A stretch of DNA of 64,000 bases from Vibrio ishigakensis (lineage in GTDB: Bacteria > Pseudomonadota > Gammaproteobacteria > Enterobacterales > Vibrionaceae). The stretch lies in NCBI RefSeq assembly GCF_024347675.1, contig NZ_AP024881.1, forward strand, positions 992,001 through 1,056,000, written 5' to 3'. Both the position numbers and the translations under genes were made by a program. The notes under the pieces are model-generated. The model was not told where the DNA came from, made no database searches, and worked only from the letters and a program-made list of their open reading frames with translations. Below are positions 34,890 through 43,924 of the stretch, piece by piece (position 1 is the first letter of the stretch; each line of letters opens with the position of its first letter).

Positions 34890-36092
34890 TTAGGCCGATT
34901 CCAGTTCAGGGATAAAGTTGCGCTCAGGAAGGTTTAACACCTCCCCAAGTTGCTTGCTGTTTTGTACTAGTGAGTCATGGCTGAGATCGCTAAGCGTTTT
35001 AGCGCCGGTCAGGGTCATGGCGACACGCATCTCTTTTTCATACAGCTCTAGGAGCTGCTCGACCCCTGCTTGTCCTTTGGCCGCTAGCGCATAGATATAA
35101 GAGCGGCCTATCATGGTACAGTCCGCGCCAAGGGCGAGCATGCGCACCACGTCCAGGCCAGAGCGAATACCCGAGTCCACCAGTATCTTAAGGTCTCCCT
35201 TCACGGCATCGGCAATTCTAGGCAGGGCTGTGGCTGAAGAGATGACGCCATCGAGTTGACGCCCCCCGTGGTTGGATACCACTATGCCATCGGCGCCAAA
35301 GCGCACTGCATCTTTGGCGTCTTCTTCATCGAGAATGCCTTTGATGATCATAGGTCCGTCCCAAAAATCGCGAATCCATTCAAGGTCTTGCCAAGAGATA
35401 GAAGGGTCGAAGTTGTTGCCGAGCCAGCCGATATAGTCCTCAAGCTTGGTTGGCTCTCCGCGATAGGCTGAGATATTGCCCAGATCGTGAGGTTTACCAA
35501 ACAGGCCGACATTGAATGCCCAATCTGGGTGGCGCATTGCCTGCCAGATACGACGAAAGGAGGCGTAATCTCCACTCATACCCGAGTGCATATCGCGATA
35601 CCTTGAGCCTGGCACTGGCATATCTACGGTAAAGACCAGCGTAGTCACTCCAGCCGCTTTCGCTCGCTCAAGGACGTTTTTCATAAAGCCTCGGTCTTTC
35701 AGCACATACAACTGAAACCACATAGGCCTGTGAATCTCAGACGAGACCTCTTCGATTGGGCAGACCGAAACCGTGGACATGGTAAAGGGGATGCCCTTGT
35801 ACTCTGCAGCCTTGGCCGCTTGAACCTCACCGCGGCGCGCATACATACCGGTTAACCCAACCGGGGAGAGGGCGATAGGTAGGTCGAAATGCTCACCGAA
35901 CAGATGACTTTCTAATGAAAGGTCTTGCATGTTTTTGAGCACGCGCTGCTTGAGGGCGATGGCCTCTAGGTCACTGACGTTACGGCGTAGCGTGGTCTCA
36001 GAGTTGGCGCCACCATCTATATAGTGAAATAAGAAGGGTGGAAGTTTGGATTTGGCGGCGGCTCTGAAGTCGTTAGGTGATGAGATGATCAT
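34890..36092 (-). CDS. lldD: L-lactate dehydrogenase (FMN-dependent, quinone-linked)
   Basis: This 400-residue protein starts [20 protein letters not shown] and belongs to the FMN-dependent alpha-hydroxy-acid oxidase family: [25 protein letters not shown], and the active-site segment [14 protein letters not shown] (His that abstracts the proton, with the neighbouring Arg) near residue 275. It oxidises L-lactate to pyruvate at the membrane. It lies 72 bases after the lactate permease and 19 before the D-lactate enzyme, forming a complete lactate-use operon. Confidence 0.95.
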   Translation of the reverse strand: MIISSPNDFRAAAKSKLPPFLFHYIDGGANSETTLRRNVSDLEAIALKQRVLKNMQDLSLESHLFGEHFDLPIALSPVGLTGMYARRGEVQAAKAAEYKGIPFTMSTVSVCPIEEVSSEIHRPMWFQLYVLKDRGFMKNVLERAKAAGVTTLVFTVDMPVPGSRYRDMHSGMSGDYASFRRIWQAMRHPDWAFNVGLFGKPHDLGNISAYRGEPTKLEDYIGWLGNNFDPSISWQDLEWIRDFWDGPMIIKGILDEEDAKDAVRFGADGIVVSNHGGRQLDGVISSATALPRIADAVKGDLKILVDSGIRSGLDVVRMLALGADCTMIGRSYIYALAAKGQAGVEQLLELYEKEMRVAMTLTGAKTLSDLSHDSLVQNSKQLGEVLNLPERNFIPELESA

Positions 36093-36164
36093 GTTGTTTC
36101 CTGGAAAGTTCAGCGAGAAGAGAGCGAAGGGGGACTGGGGGAAAGCCCTCCCTTCGCAGTAGGC

Positions 36165-37859
36165 TTAAGGTTTCATCAAGTGGTCAGTAAACTGGAAGCC
36201 GTAGATGATGATGAGCCCGATAAGACCTGCTACCGTCAGGTAGTAGAAGGTTGGGATAATGGTCTTGCGAAGGGTAGCACCCTCTCGGCCCAGCAAACCC
36301 ACAGTAGCCGATGCCGCCACTACGTTGTGGATTGCGATCATATTACCGGCAGCAGCTCCTACCGCTTGCAGTGCGATAACGATAACGCTGGAGATGGTTA
36401 AGGTCTGCGCCACTTCGAACTGGAACTGACTGAACATCATGTTAGATACAGTGTTTGAGCCTGCAATAAAGGCGCCCAAGGCTCCAACGGTAGCACTCAG
36501 CGCTGGGAAGGCATCACCCACTAGGCCTGCAGCAAAGTTGGCTGTGGTCACTGGCATACTCGCTAGTTCGGCACCATTGATCCCTGAGTTGATAAAGATG
36601 CGCACCATAGGGATGGTAAAGATAAGTACAAATCCAGCGCCGATCAGTGTTTTGCTTGATTCAGTAAAGGCTGCGCCAAGTGGCTTGAGGCTTTTAGCCT
36701 GAGCCAGAACCGCAATGATAGAAACAAAGACTAGGATACCGCCAGGAAGATAAAGGGGTTGGAAAGAGGTGCTTATCCCAGCCTCTCCTAGAATGTTGCT
36801 AAATCCAAGGTTGATGTCGGTAAGGAAAGATTTGAACTCAGTACTGACGCGACTCGCCACTAGCACTACGGCCAATAACACATAGGGTGCCCAAGCCATG
36901 GCCATGCTCATTGACTTGTTGCTCTCTTGCTTAATATCAATCTTCAGTGAGCCTAGCCATTCAGCTGGCCAGTTTTTCTCATCTTCAAAGTCCCACTGAC
37001 TCTCAGGTACCAAGAATCCACGTTTAGCGGCGAATACCACAATAGCCAGACCCAGAAGACCGCCCACCAGTGACGGGAACTCAGCACCTAGGAAGATACC
37101 GGTTAGGGCGTACGGTACTGTGAAGGCAAGACCGGCGAAGATGGCAAAAGGTAGGATATCCAGGCCCTCTTTCCAGCTGCGATTTTTACCGAAGAAGCGG
37201 GTTAGCATCATAGCCATTAGCACTGGCATTAGCGTGCCAACACAAGCGTGGATCAAGGCAACGCTCGAAGTGATCTGTTGCAAATAGGCATCCCAGTTTG
37301 AGCCATTCGCCAACAGGGCTTCGCTTATCTTGTTGGTATCCAATCCCCTGTTTACGCCAACTATGATAGGCGTGCCCACAGCGCCAAAAGATACTGGCGT
37401 GGACTGGATCATCATACCCATCAGTACAGCGGCGAGAGCAGGAAAGCCAATGGCGACCAAAAGAGGCGCAGCGATGGCGGCCGGAGTACCGAACCCAGAT
37501 GCACCCTCGATAAAGGAGCCAAAACACCAAGCAATTATGATCGCCTGCACGCGTCTGTCAGGGGAGATATTGGTAAAGCCATTTCGAATGGTCGAGATAG
37601 CACCCGTATGCTTCAAGGTATTGAGTAGGAATATGGCGCCAAAGATAATCCACAGCACCGCAACCGTGATGCCAAGTCCTTGAAAGATAGAGGCGATAAC
37701 TCGGTTTGTGCTCATGTCCCAGAACGCAATGGCTATCAAGACGGTTAGGCCAAAGGCCACAGGCATGGCACGTTTGGCCGGCCAGTTGAGCCCAACAAGT
37801 AGGATAGCTGCCACCACAATTGGGGAGAAAGCTATGAGGGCAAGTAGTGTTTCACTCAT
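36165..37859 (-). CDS. lldP: L-lactate permease (LctP/LldP family)
   Basis: This 564-residue protein has about 13 membrane helices and LldP family features, including [21 protein letters not shown] near residue 113 and [15 protein letters not shown] near residue 469. It imports lactate (and glycolate) with protons. It is the first gene of the lactate operon and is divergent from a LysR-type regulator with 144 bases between. Confidence 0.94.
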   Translation of the reverse strand: MSETLLALIAFSPIVVAAILLVGLNWPAKRAMPVAFGLTVLIAIAFWDMSTNRVIASIFQGLGITVAVLWIIFGAIFLLNTLKHTGAISTIRNGFTNISPDRRVQAIIIAWCFGSFIEGASGFGTPAAIAAPLLVAIGFPALAAVLMGMMIQSTPVSFGAVGTPIIVGVNRGLDTNKISEALLANGSNWDAYLQQITSSVALIHACVGTLMPVLMAMMLTRFFGKNRSWKEGLDILPFAIFAGLAFTVPYALTGIFLGAEFPSLVGGLLGLAIVVFAAKRGFLVPESQWDFEDEKNWPAEWLGSLKIDIKQESNKSMSMAMAWAPYVLLAVVLVASRVSTEFKSFLTDINLGFSNILGEAGISTSFQPLYLPGGILVFVSIIAVLAQAKSLKPLGAAFTESSKTLIGAGFVLIFTIPMVRIFINSGINGAELASMPVTTANFAAGLVGDAFPALSATVGALGAFIAGSNTVSNMMFSQFQFEVAQTLTISSVIVIALQAVGAAAGNMIAIHNVVAASATVGLLGREGATLRKTIIPTFYYLTVAGLIGLIIIYGFQFTDHLMKP

Positions 37860-38003
37860 GGGTACGTTCCTCGTACTTTTTTACTCCGAAGAGTTGTTAT
37901 TGGTATTTACTGCTTGTGTTAACGGTTTGTGAATCTAAACCCTTGCATTTTGTGGATATATAGAAATAATGAAAATGATAATTTCCATAAATGACATAAT
38001 CAG

Positions 38004-38903
38004 ATGAAAGCAGATGACCTAGTGCTCTTTTCTCAGGTGGTAGAGCTTGGGAGCTTTAGTAAAGCGGCAGAGCAAAATAGCCTTACAAATTCAGTGGTTA
38101 GCAAGCGTATTGCCCGATTAGAAGAGGAGTTAGGGGTACAACTTTTGTATCGAACGACTAGAAAGTTGACCCTGACAGAGGCGGGAAGGGCGCTCTCCCT
38201 AGGAGCAAGAAATGTGAAGCAAGCCACGCAAGAGGCGATGGATGCTATCTCAGGTTTCGGTGAAAAGATTGAGGGGCACATCAAGATGTCGGTGCCGACC
38301 ATATCGGGCGACCTGCTTCTTGCGGATGCAGCGGCTGAATTCTGTAATCTGCATCCCGGCCTTACCATAGATATGTCGATGGATAATCGTTTTGTTGACT
38401 TGCTCGAAGATGGATTCGATCTTGTAATACGCACCGGCTATCTAGATGATTCCAGCCTGATTGCTCGGCATATTGTCGATTCCCAATGGGTGGTTTGCGC
38501 CTCTCCTGGCTACCTTACAAAGAATCCACGTCCAAGGTTTCCTAGTGATCTCACCGAGCACAACTGCCTGCAATATGCTTATCAAACCACCGGGGCTAGC
38601 GATTGGGAGTTTAAGGGCGAGCAGGGCAACTATATCGTTAAGGTTGCGGGTTCATTTTCTACCGACACCGCTACCGCTCTGCGTAAGGCGGCCCTTGGAG
38701 GAAGGGGTATTGCCTATGTTCCACGATGCCTAGTTTATGAGGACTTAAAAGAGGGCACCTTGCTAGATATTTTTCCCGACCAAGTGGCTAAGGTGCTTGG
38801 AATCTATGCTGTTTATCCCTATTCGAGACAACCCCCGCAAAAGGTCAAACTGCTTATCGAGCATATTCGTAACCGCTATATGGAAATCAAACACTGCTTC
38901 TAG
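38004..38903 (+). CDS. LysR-family regulator, probably of the lactate operon
   Basis: This 299-residue protein has a LysR helix-turn-helix (GSFSKAAEQNSLTNSVVSKRIARLEEELGVQLLYRTTRKLTLTEAG) and a PBP2_CrgA-like effector domain (DLVIRTGYLDDSSLIAR). It is transcribed away from lldP, which suggests lactate-linked control of the operon in place of the LldR repressor used by E. coli. The effector is inferred. The site before the ATG lacks a strong ribosome binding site. Confidence 0.88.
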   Translation: MKADDLVLFSQVVELGSFSKAAEQNSLTNSVVSKRIARLEEELGVQLLYRTTRKLTLTEAGRALSLGARNVKQATQEAMDAISGFGEKIEGHIKMSVPTISGDLLLADAAAEFCNLHPGLTIDMSMDNRFVDLLEDGFDLVIRTGYLDDSSLIARHIVDSQWVVCASPGYLTKNPRPRFPSDLTEHNCLQYAYQTTGASDWEFKGEQGNYIVKVAGSFSTDTATALRKAALGGRGIAYVPRCLVYEDLKEGTLLDIFPDQVAKVLGIYAVYPYSRQPPQKVKLLIEHIRNRYMEIKHCF

Positions 38904-38963
38904 CCTTGTAGGGCGACATCCTACCAACGCGAGTGTGTGAGATATTGGTATTGCCTTAATCTA

Positions 38964-38994
38964 GCGCTGTTTTCATGGGACAGCGCAATGCGCT
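38964..38994 (+). promoter_or_regulatory. Two mutually exclusive hairpins in the leader of the barrel-protein gene
   Basis: GCGCTGT (38964-38970) pairs with ACAGCGC (38980-38986), while AGCGC (38982-38986) can instead pair with GCGCT (38990-38994) across AAT. The two stems share bases, and a terminator follows at 39032. This is the layout of an attenuator, though chance or simple 3' structure of the LysR gene cannot be excluded. Confidence 0.4.
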
Positions 38995-39031
38995 CTTACC
39001 CATTGTCCACTTGCAGGGATGCATTCTTTTT

Positions 39032-39053
39032 CGGCTCATTGGAGCCGTTTTTT
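39032..39053 (+). terminator. Rho-independent terminator just before the barrel-protein gene
   Basis: CGGCTC-ATTG-GAGCCG with a T6 tail. It ends only 16 bases before the ATG at 39069, leaving no room for a promoter behind it. Confidence 0.8.
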
Positions 39054-39068
39054 GTTTGAGTGCCAAAT

Positions 39069-40223
39069 ATGAACCGCCACGCCTTACTCGCTTTAGCTTG
39101 TGTTTCGAGCTTTCCTACTTTTGCCTCTTTTGAAGACCCAGTCGATGGTCGCTTCGATATTGGAGAGCATCTTGCCGAAAATGCTTACGGCTTTTTGCCT
39201 ATCCCAATCATCATTACCGAACCGGCTGTGGGATACGGTGGCGGGGTAGCTGGCCTGTTTATGCATGAAACTGAAGACGAGCGAAAAGCGCGCAAGGCCG
39301 CAGCCCTTACCTCATTTGATGGCGGTGCTCAATTGGTGCCGTCTGCTATGTCGGTGTTGGGCGCTCTTGGCACAGAAAATGGCACCTGGTTCGTGTTTGG
39401 TGGTCACCGTCATTCATGGAAAAACGATGCGATTCGCTACGAGGGTGGTGCGGGCTTTGGTGTGGTTAATCTGGACTTGTTTAAGCAGATATCGCTCGGT
39501 CCTTTGGAGCCGTTTGAGTTTGGTTTTGGCACTACCACTAAGGCTGGGGCTATTTTGCAGAAGGTACAGTTTCGAGTAGCGGATACTCCCTTGATGTTAG
39601 GGGTTAAACAGGTTGCGGCCATCTCGACTATCGAATCGGACAATAAGGTGGTGGACTGGTTTATGGATGCCTTGCTAGGAGAGCAAGCGGTGACATCGGG
39701 CTTAGGTCTAGTGGTGGATTACGATACCCGAGACAATATCTTTTATCCGACTAGAGGCTATCGCATCGAGGCGGACTACATGGTGTATGACGAGGCCATC
39801 GGCAGTGACTATAACTATCGCAACCTGAATCTAGATGGTCAGGCGTTTATACCTTTGGCCAACAAATGGACATTAGGGCTTGCAGGTAACTACCAGAACT
39901 TTGAGCAGGGTGATGGCTTTGTTTCTCCAACCGCAAAACCGTATGTGGATATTCGCGGTGTTTCGGCGTTTCGCTATCAGGGTGATGAGATAGGCAGTTT
40001 GCAGGCTCAAATAACCTACGACATAGATCATAGATGGAAGGTGTCAGGATTCTACGGTGCGGGCCGCGCAATAGAGACCGATGATATCCACAAAGACATT
40101 GGCGCTGGTGGTGTGGGTTTTCGTTACCAAATAGCCCGTCGTTATGGTTTACACCTTGGAATGGACTATGCGCTCAGCCGTGATGAGACTGCGGTTTACT
40201 TCAATGTGGGTAGCGGGTTCTAG
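39069..40223 (+). CDS. Outer-membrane beta-barrel protein (BamA/Omp85 surface-antigen-like)
   Basis: From the ATG at 39069 the protein has 384 residues with a signal peptide (MNRHALLALACVSSFPTFAS). The rest is beta-rich, with DYDTRDNIFYPTRGYRIEADY near residue 220 (the conserved D-x-R-x-x-x-x-P-x-x-G strand of the Omp85/bacterial surface antigen barrel) and a C-terminal Phe (VYFNVGSGF). No POTRA domains precede it, so it is a short, barrel-only member as often seen beside lipid or metal stress genes. Role unknown. It has no operon partner; a terminator-like hairpin lies right before the start codon. Confidence 0.75.
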   Translation: MNRHALLALACVSSFPTFASFEDPVDGRFDIGEHLAENAYGFLPIPIIITEPAVGYGGGVAGLFMHETEDERKARKAAALTSFDGGAQLVPSAMSVLGALGTENGTWFVFGGHRHSWKNDAIRYEGGAGFGVVNLDLFKQISLGPLEPFEFGFGTTTKAGAILQKVQFRVADTPLMLGVKQVAAISTIESDNKVVDWFMDALLGEQAVTSGLGLVVDYDTRDNIFYPTRGYRIEADYMVYDEAIGSDYNYRNLNLDGQAFIPLANKWTLGLAGNYQNFEQGDGFVSPTAKPYVDIRGVSAFRYQGDEIGSLQAQITYDIDHRWKVSGFYGAGRAIETDDIHKDIGAGGVGFRYQIARRYGLHLGMDYALSRDETAVYFNVGSGF

Positions 40224-40469
40224 ACCAACACTGTCTAAAAAACAGTCTTCGTGTGCTGGTGTTCAAAATATCGAATAGGGATATGCGAGTGTGTTCACAT
40301 ATCCACATTGATAATGCGGAATTGTCATAATTTGGATGCAAAATGCGCCCTGTCAGTAGAGAGGCTCAAAGACGGCAAAAGATCGCGAGAAGTCTCTCAC
40401 TCAAATAATTAAAACAAATATAAACATACCCCGATAAAAACCGGGGAAGTTGGCTAGGAAAATAGACTA

Positions 40470-40694
40470 ATGAACACGGTTAAGTCAGCGTTGCAACATA
40501 CGCTACCCCACTTGGGCTTTGTTGGCCCAAAAGACAACCTTTGGACGCGTCCAAAAGACGATATCAAGGTATATAACCTCGGCTCTTTCACCAATGTATA
40601 TAAGGGTGAAGAACTGGTAGAGGTGTTTGATGAGGATGCTTTTAAGGCACCAAAACGGCAGTTCATCAAGCGCTTAGAAACGCTTTGCGCATAA
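40470..40694 (+). CDS. Small cytoplasmic protein, unknown
   Basis: This 74-residue protein lacks a signal or membrane segment. It contains SFTNVYKGEELVEVFDEDAF and a basic C-terminus (KAPKRQFIKRLETLCA). The start ATG has a weak purine-rich region (GGCTAGGAAA) upstream, and a strong terminator follows 3 bases after the stop, so it is a single expressed gene. Family not recognised. Confidence 0.65.
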   Translation: MNTVKSALQHTLPHLGFVGPKDNLWTRPKDDIKVYNLGSFTNVYKGEELVEVFDEDAFKAPKRQFIKRLETLCA

Positions 40695-40697
40695 TGA

Positions 40698-40720
40698 AGG
40701 GCTCTTAGGAGCCCTTTTTT
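40698..40720 (+). terminator. Terminator of the 74-residue protein gene
   Basis: AGGGCTC-TTAG-GAGCCCT with a T6 tail. Confidence 0.92.
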
Positions 40721-40743
40721 GATCCTAAGCTCGAACCTTTGCT

Positions 40744-40795
40744 TTGTAACGACCTAGTAACAAGTTGATCACTAGAATGTCATCTAGAGTATCTA
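40744..40795 (+). promoter_or_regulatory. Pho-box-like heptamer array and -10 box before the PhoX gene
   Basis: Heptamers TTGTAAC (40744), TAGTAAC (40755), TGATCAC (40766) and ATGTCAT (40777) start at exact 11-base intervals, as PhoB repeats do (7+4). The first, second and fourth resemble the PhoB half-site; the third is poor. TATCTA at 40790-40795 could be the -10. Phosphate starvation control of PhoX would be expected. Confidence 0.5.
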
Positions 40796-40836
40796 CCGTA
40801 GGCGACGTTTTTTAATCAATTCAGGAACAGGAAGTT

Positions 40837-42738
40837 ATGTGGTTAAAGCAAGAAGATCAAAAGTCAGTGATGAGTGACGACCAAGATTCGCAATTCACGC
40901 AGATGGTTAATGCACGTTTGTCTCGTCGTCAGTTTTTGGTAGGCGCCACTGCTGCGGGTGTTGGCGCATTTTTAGCGGTAAATCCAATTACCAAGGCCAT
41001 TGCAGCAACGTCAGGTCCGCTTTTAAACTTTGAGCCGATTTCAGCCTCTACCTCAGATGAGTTTCTGGTGCCAAAAGGCTACAAGGCTGAACCTTTGATC
41101 TCTTGGGGCGACCCTATCTTTGTTGACGCACCTGAGTTTGCCCAAGATGGCAAACAGAACTCAGCCGCTCAGGCGATGCAGTTCGGTGATAATACTGATG
41201 GCATGAGCCTGTTCCCTATTAGCAAAGACAGAGCCGTTCTAGCTATCAACAACGAATACACCAACTACGAATACCTCTTTGCTCATCAAGGCAAGTCCAT
41301 GACTGCCGATGATGTGAAGAAGGCGCAAGCCGCGCATGGTGTGACGGTTGTTGAGATAGTGAAAAAGAACGGTCAGTGGGTAGTAGATAAGTCGGGTGAG
41401 CGAAACCGTCGTATCACGGCTAACACTGAAATGATGCTGACCGGCCCTGCAGCAGGACATGCTCTGTTGAAGACCCAAGCCGATGCCAGTGGCACTAAGG
41501 TTTTAGGCACCTTTAATAACTGCGCTAACGGTGAAACCCCTTGGGGGACTTACCTAACCTGTGAAGAGAACTTTCATGGCTATTTTGGCACCGAAGGCAA
41601 GGTAGAGCTGGATGCTGACTCGGCTCGATACGGCTTGAAGGCTAAAGAGACCCGTTACCAGTGGCACAGATTTGATGAGCGCTTTGATCTAGCGAAGAAC
41701 CCACAAGAGCCAAACCGCCATGGTTGGGTGGTTGAGATTGACCCTAATGATCCGAGTTCAACACCACTTAAACGCACCGCACTTGGTCGTTTCAAGCATG
41801 AAAATGCCGCGCTACACATCAACAAAGATGGCCAGGTAGTGGTTTATCTAGGTGATGATGAGCGTGGCGAGCACCTATATAAATTCATCTCGAAGAATCG
41901 CTACCAGCCAGGCAATGACAGCGCTAACCGTAACCTGCTCGAAGAGGGTACCTTGTATGTGGCCAAGTTCAGCATGAAAGAAAATGAGTTGAAAGGCAGC
42001 GGGGAATGGATTGAACTGACCTTTGGTAAGAACGGCTTAACCAAAGAAAACGGCTTTAATGACCAAGCAGAGGTGATGATCTTTGCTCGCCGCGCAGCCA
42101 CACAAGTGGGTGCAACCACTATGGATAGACCGGAGTGGGTAGCGGTTCATCCGCAAGGACAACACGTTTTCTGCACCTTGACCAACAATAAGAATCGCGG
42201 TGTTAAAGAGAACCAACCGGTAGGCGGCCCTAACCCTCGTGCGGAAAATCATTACGGACAGATTGTTCGCTGGATACCAACCGATGGTAACCATGCAAGT
42301 AACAGCTTTGAATGGGACCTTTACTTGATTGCAGGCAATCCGAGCGTACACAAAGATAGCCTGTATGGCGGAAGCGATAACATCACCGCTGAGAATATGT
42401 TTAATAGCCCAGATGGAATTGGTTTTGATAAGGCAGGGCGCTTGTGGATCCAGACCGATGGCAATTATTCCAACAAGGGAGACTTTGCTGGTCAGGGTAA
42501 CAATCAGATGCTGTGTGGCGACCCTATGACAGGTGAGGTGAAGCGTTTTGCCACAGGTCCTGTAGCCTGTGAGATAACCGGGCTTGCATTCTCAGCAGAT
42601 CAAACCGCTATGTTTGTGGGGGTTCAGCATCCGGGAGAGGGCGGTGCACCATCACACTTCCCTCAAGGTGGAAGCACTAAACCGCGCTCCACGGTAATGA
42701 TAGTAACCCGTGAAGATGGCGGCATTGTTGGCGCTTAA
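40837..42738 (+). CDS. PhoX-family alkaline phosphatase with Tat signal
   Basis: This 633-residue protein has a twin-arginine signal (SRRQFLVGATAAGVGAFLAV, RR at 30-31) and a DUF839/PhoX body: AINNEYTNYEYLF, NNCANGETPWGTYLTCEENF, KHENAALHINKDG, VYLGDDERGEHLYKF and NSPDGIGFDKAGRLW. These acidic and Glu/Asn segments form the Ca2+/Fe3+ centre in PhoX enzymes. It would release phosphate from phosphomonoesters after folded export to the periplasm. Marine bacteria commonly use PhoX because it does not need zinc. The gene stands alone with a candidate Pho-box upstream. Confidence 0.92.
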   Translation: MWLKQEDQKSVMSDDQDSQFTQMVNARLSRRQFLVGATAAGVGAFLAVNPITKAIAATSGPLLNFEPISASTSDEFLVPKGYKAEPLISWGDPIFVDAPEFAQDGKQNSAAQAMQFGDNTDGMSLFPISKDRAVLAINNEYTNYEYLFAHQGKSMTADDVKKAQAAHGVTVVEIVKKNGQWVVDKSGERNRRITANTEMMLTGPAAGHALLKTQADASGTKVLGTFNNCANGETPWGTYLTCEENFHGYFGTEGKVELDADSARYGLKAKETRYQWHRFDERFDLAKNPQEPNRHGWVVEIDPNDPSSTPLKRTALGRFKHENAALHINKDGQVVVYLGDDERGEHLYKFISKNRYQPGNDSANRNLLEEGTLYVAKFSMKENELKGSGEWIELTFGKNGLTKENGFNDQAEVMIFARRAATQVGATTMDRPEWVAVHPQGQHVFCTLTNNKNRGVKENQPVGGPNPRAENHYGQIVRWIPTDGNHASNSFEWDLYLIAGNPSVHKDSLYGGSDNITAENMFNSPDGIGFDKAGRLWIQTDGNYSNKGDFAGQGNNQMLCGDPMTGEVKRFATGPVACEITGLAFSADQTAMFVGVQHPGEGGAPSHFPQGGSTKPRSTVMIVTREDGGIVGA

Positions 42739-42761
42739 TTCACGCTATTGAGCATAAAAAA

Positions 42762-42786
42762 AGAGGAAGGCAAAATGCCTTCCTCT
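42762..42786 (-). terminator. Terminator of the DUF3332 gene
   Basis: AGAGGAAGGCA and TGCCTTCCTCT form an 11-bp stem with a 3-base loop. On the minus strand a T7 run follows; on the plus strand there is none, so it mainly ends the lipoprotein transcript though it may also slow the PhoX one. Confidence 0.9.
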
Positions 42787-42805
42787 AATCAAACTATGCT
42801 AGCAA

Positions 42806-43342
42806 TTAAGCCTTAGACTCTGATAGCTCTTCTAGCTGAGAGATAGTCGTTTCAGAAACCAGCTCACCGTTGTAGTAGTAAGATACGTTCTCACCGTCAC
42901 GAACGCCGGTTACTACTGCAGTGTCACCGTTCGTGTAGGTTACCTTCATTTCCATTGTGTTTTCATCGATAGATTCAAAGGTGCTGCTCTCTACCTGACG
43001 CTGAGAGATCGGCTCGATTGGCGCATCAGTTAGAGATGGGTCTAGTGAATCGTTCATGTTGTACATGGTGTTCACTTTGGTATCAAAGATGTGTGGCTTA
43101 CCGTTTAGTGGGTTTTTACCCGTCCAGAATTCGATTGAGTTGAATACTAGGCTGTCCACCGCAACAGATAGACCGTATACAGGAGCAAGAAGCATGTTTA
43201 CGCCACCACGAGCATAGCGGTTGTCCACTACCTCAAGGTTGAACTTCATTACGTGACCAGTAACGGCGTTGCTACCGATACAACCAGACAGAGAAGCTGC
43301 AACTGCGATAAAACCAATAGCTTTCAAGCATAACTTTTTCAT
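42806..43342 (-). CDS. DUF3332-family lipoprotein
   Basis: From the ATG at 43342 (AAGGG upstream) the protein has 178 residues. It has a lipoprotein signal ending SLSGC (Cys 21), then FNLEVVDNRYARGGVNMLLAPVYGL and VFNSIEFWTGKNPLNGK, the conserved core of DUF3332. Members are found across Vibrio and related genera as envelope lipoproteins of unknown function. The C-terminal part (KVTYTNGDTAVVTGVRDG) is a beta-rich tail. Promoter lies in the 300-base gap shared with the divergent small gene at 43646. Confidence 0.88.
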   Translation of the reverse strand: MKKLCLKAIGFIAVAASLSGCIGSNAVTGHVMKFNLEVVDNRYARGGVNMLLAPVYGLSVAVDSLVFNSIEFWTGKNPLNGKPHIFDTKVNTMYNMNDSLDPSLTDAPIEPISQRQVESSTFESIDENTMEMKVTYTNGDTAVVTGVRDGENVSYYYNGELVSETTISQLEELSESKA

Positions 43343-43645
43343 CAATAAACCCTTTATAGAATTTGCACTACGAACAATTAATAGATTGAGTCATCGTTAT
43401 TTAACTCAGTGCTATCAATAGGTTACTGAGTGGAATAACGCGATGTGTGTATTCTAGGTGAGGTCCGTTTCAGTTACTTACCTTTTTACGCCAGTTGAAA
43501 ATTAAGTGTGAAATTTATGTGTTGACTCATTGGTCTTATTCATTTGTAAGGGTGAAAAGATAGTGATAAATGATGTGGTCAAAAAGTGACCTAAATTGCT
43601 TTCTTTCACGTAGGCAAGTTTGGACAAGTGGATTGTGAGGCGATT
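43343..43645. promoter_or_regulatory. Divergent promoter region, DUF3332 and small periplasmic protein
   Basis: No gene is seen in this 303-base gap. TTGACTC at 43523 and several AT-rich tracts are possible promoter elements for the plus-strand gene. No confident operator is visible. Confidence 0.4.
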
Positions 43646-43861
43646 ATGAAAAAGTTACTGATTTTGTCACTATTCTCCGCATCGGCGTTTGCAAGTACCG
43701 AGGCATGCATTGAATTAGGTAAGGCGCAGGCCGTGAATGACCACGAGCGCGCTATCGAATTGGCGTCGGCGATAAGTAACGTCGATGCTGAGCAGTGCAA
43801 GATGCTAGCTCAAGAGGCGCGCCTAGACCACACCATGGATCACTTCGACCACGGTGACTAA
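43646..43861 (+). CDS. Small periplasmic protein, unknown
   Basis: From the ATG at 43646 (GAGG 5 bases upstream) the product has 71 residues: signal peptide MKKLLILSLFSASAFA, then a helical mature part with two Cys residues (EACIELGK and AEQCKMLAQ) and a His/Asp-rich end (DHTMDHFDHGD) that could bind metal. Family not recognised. A strong bidirectional terminator follows. Confidence 0.7.
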   Translation: MKKLLILSLFSASAFASTEACIELGKAQAVNDHERAIELASAISNVDAEQCKMLAQEARLDHTMDHFDHGD

Positions 43862-43890
43862 AACAATAACAACAACGTAGGCTAGAAACT

Positions 43891-43924
43891 AAAACGCCAC
43901 CTCGGTTGAGGTGGCGTTTTTCTA
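43891..43924. terminator. Bidirectional terminator between small periplasmic and antiporter genes
   Basis: AAAACGCCACCTC and GAGGTGGCGTTTT form a perfect 13-bp stem around GGTT. The antiporter stop codon touches the T-run. Confidence 0.93.
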
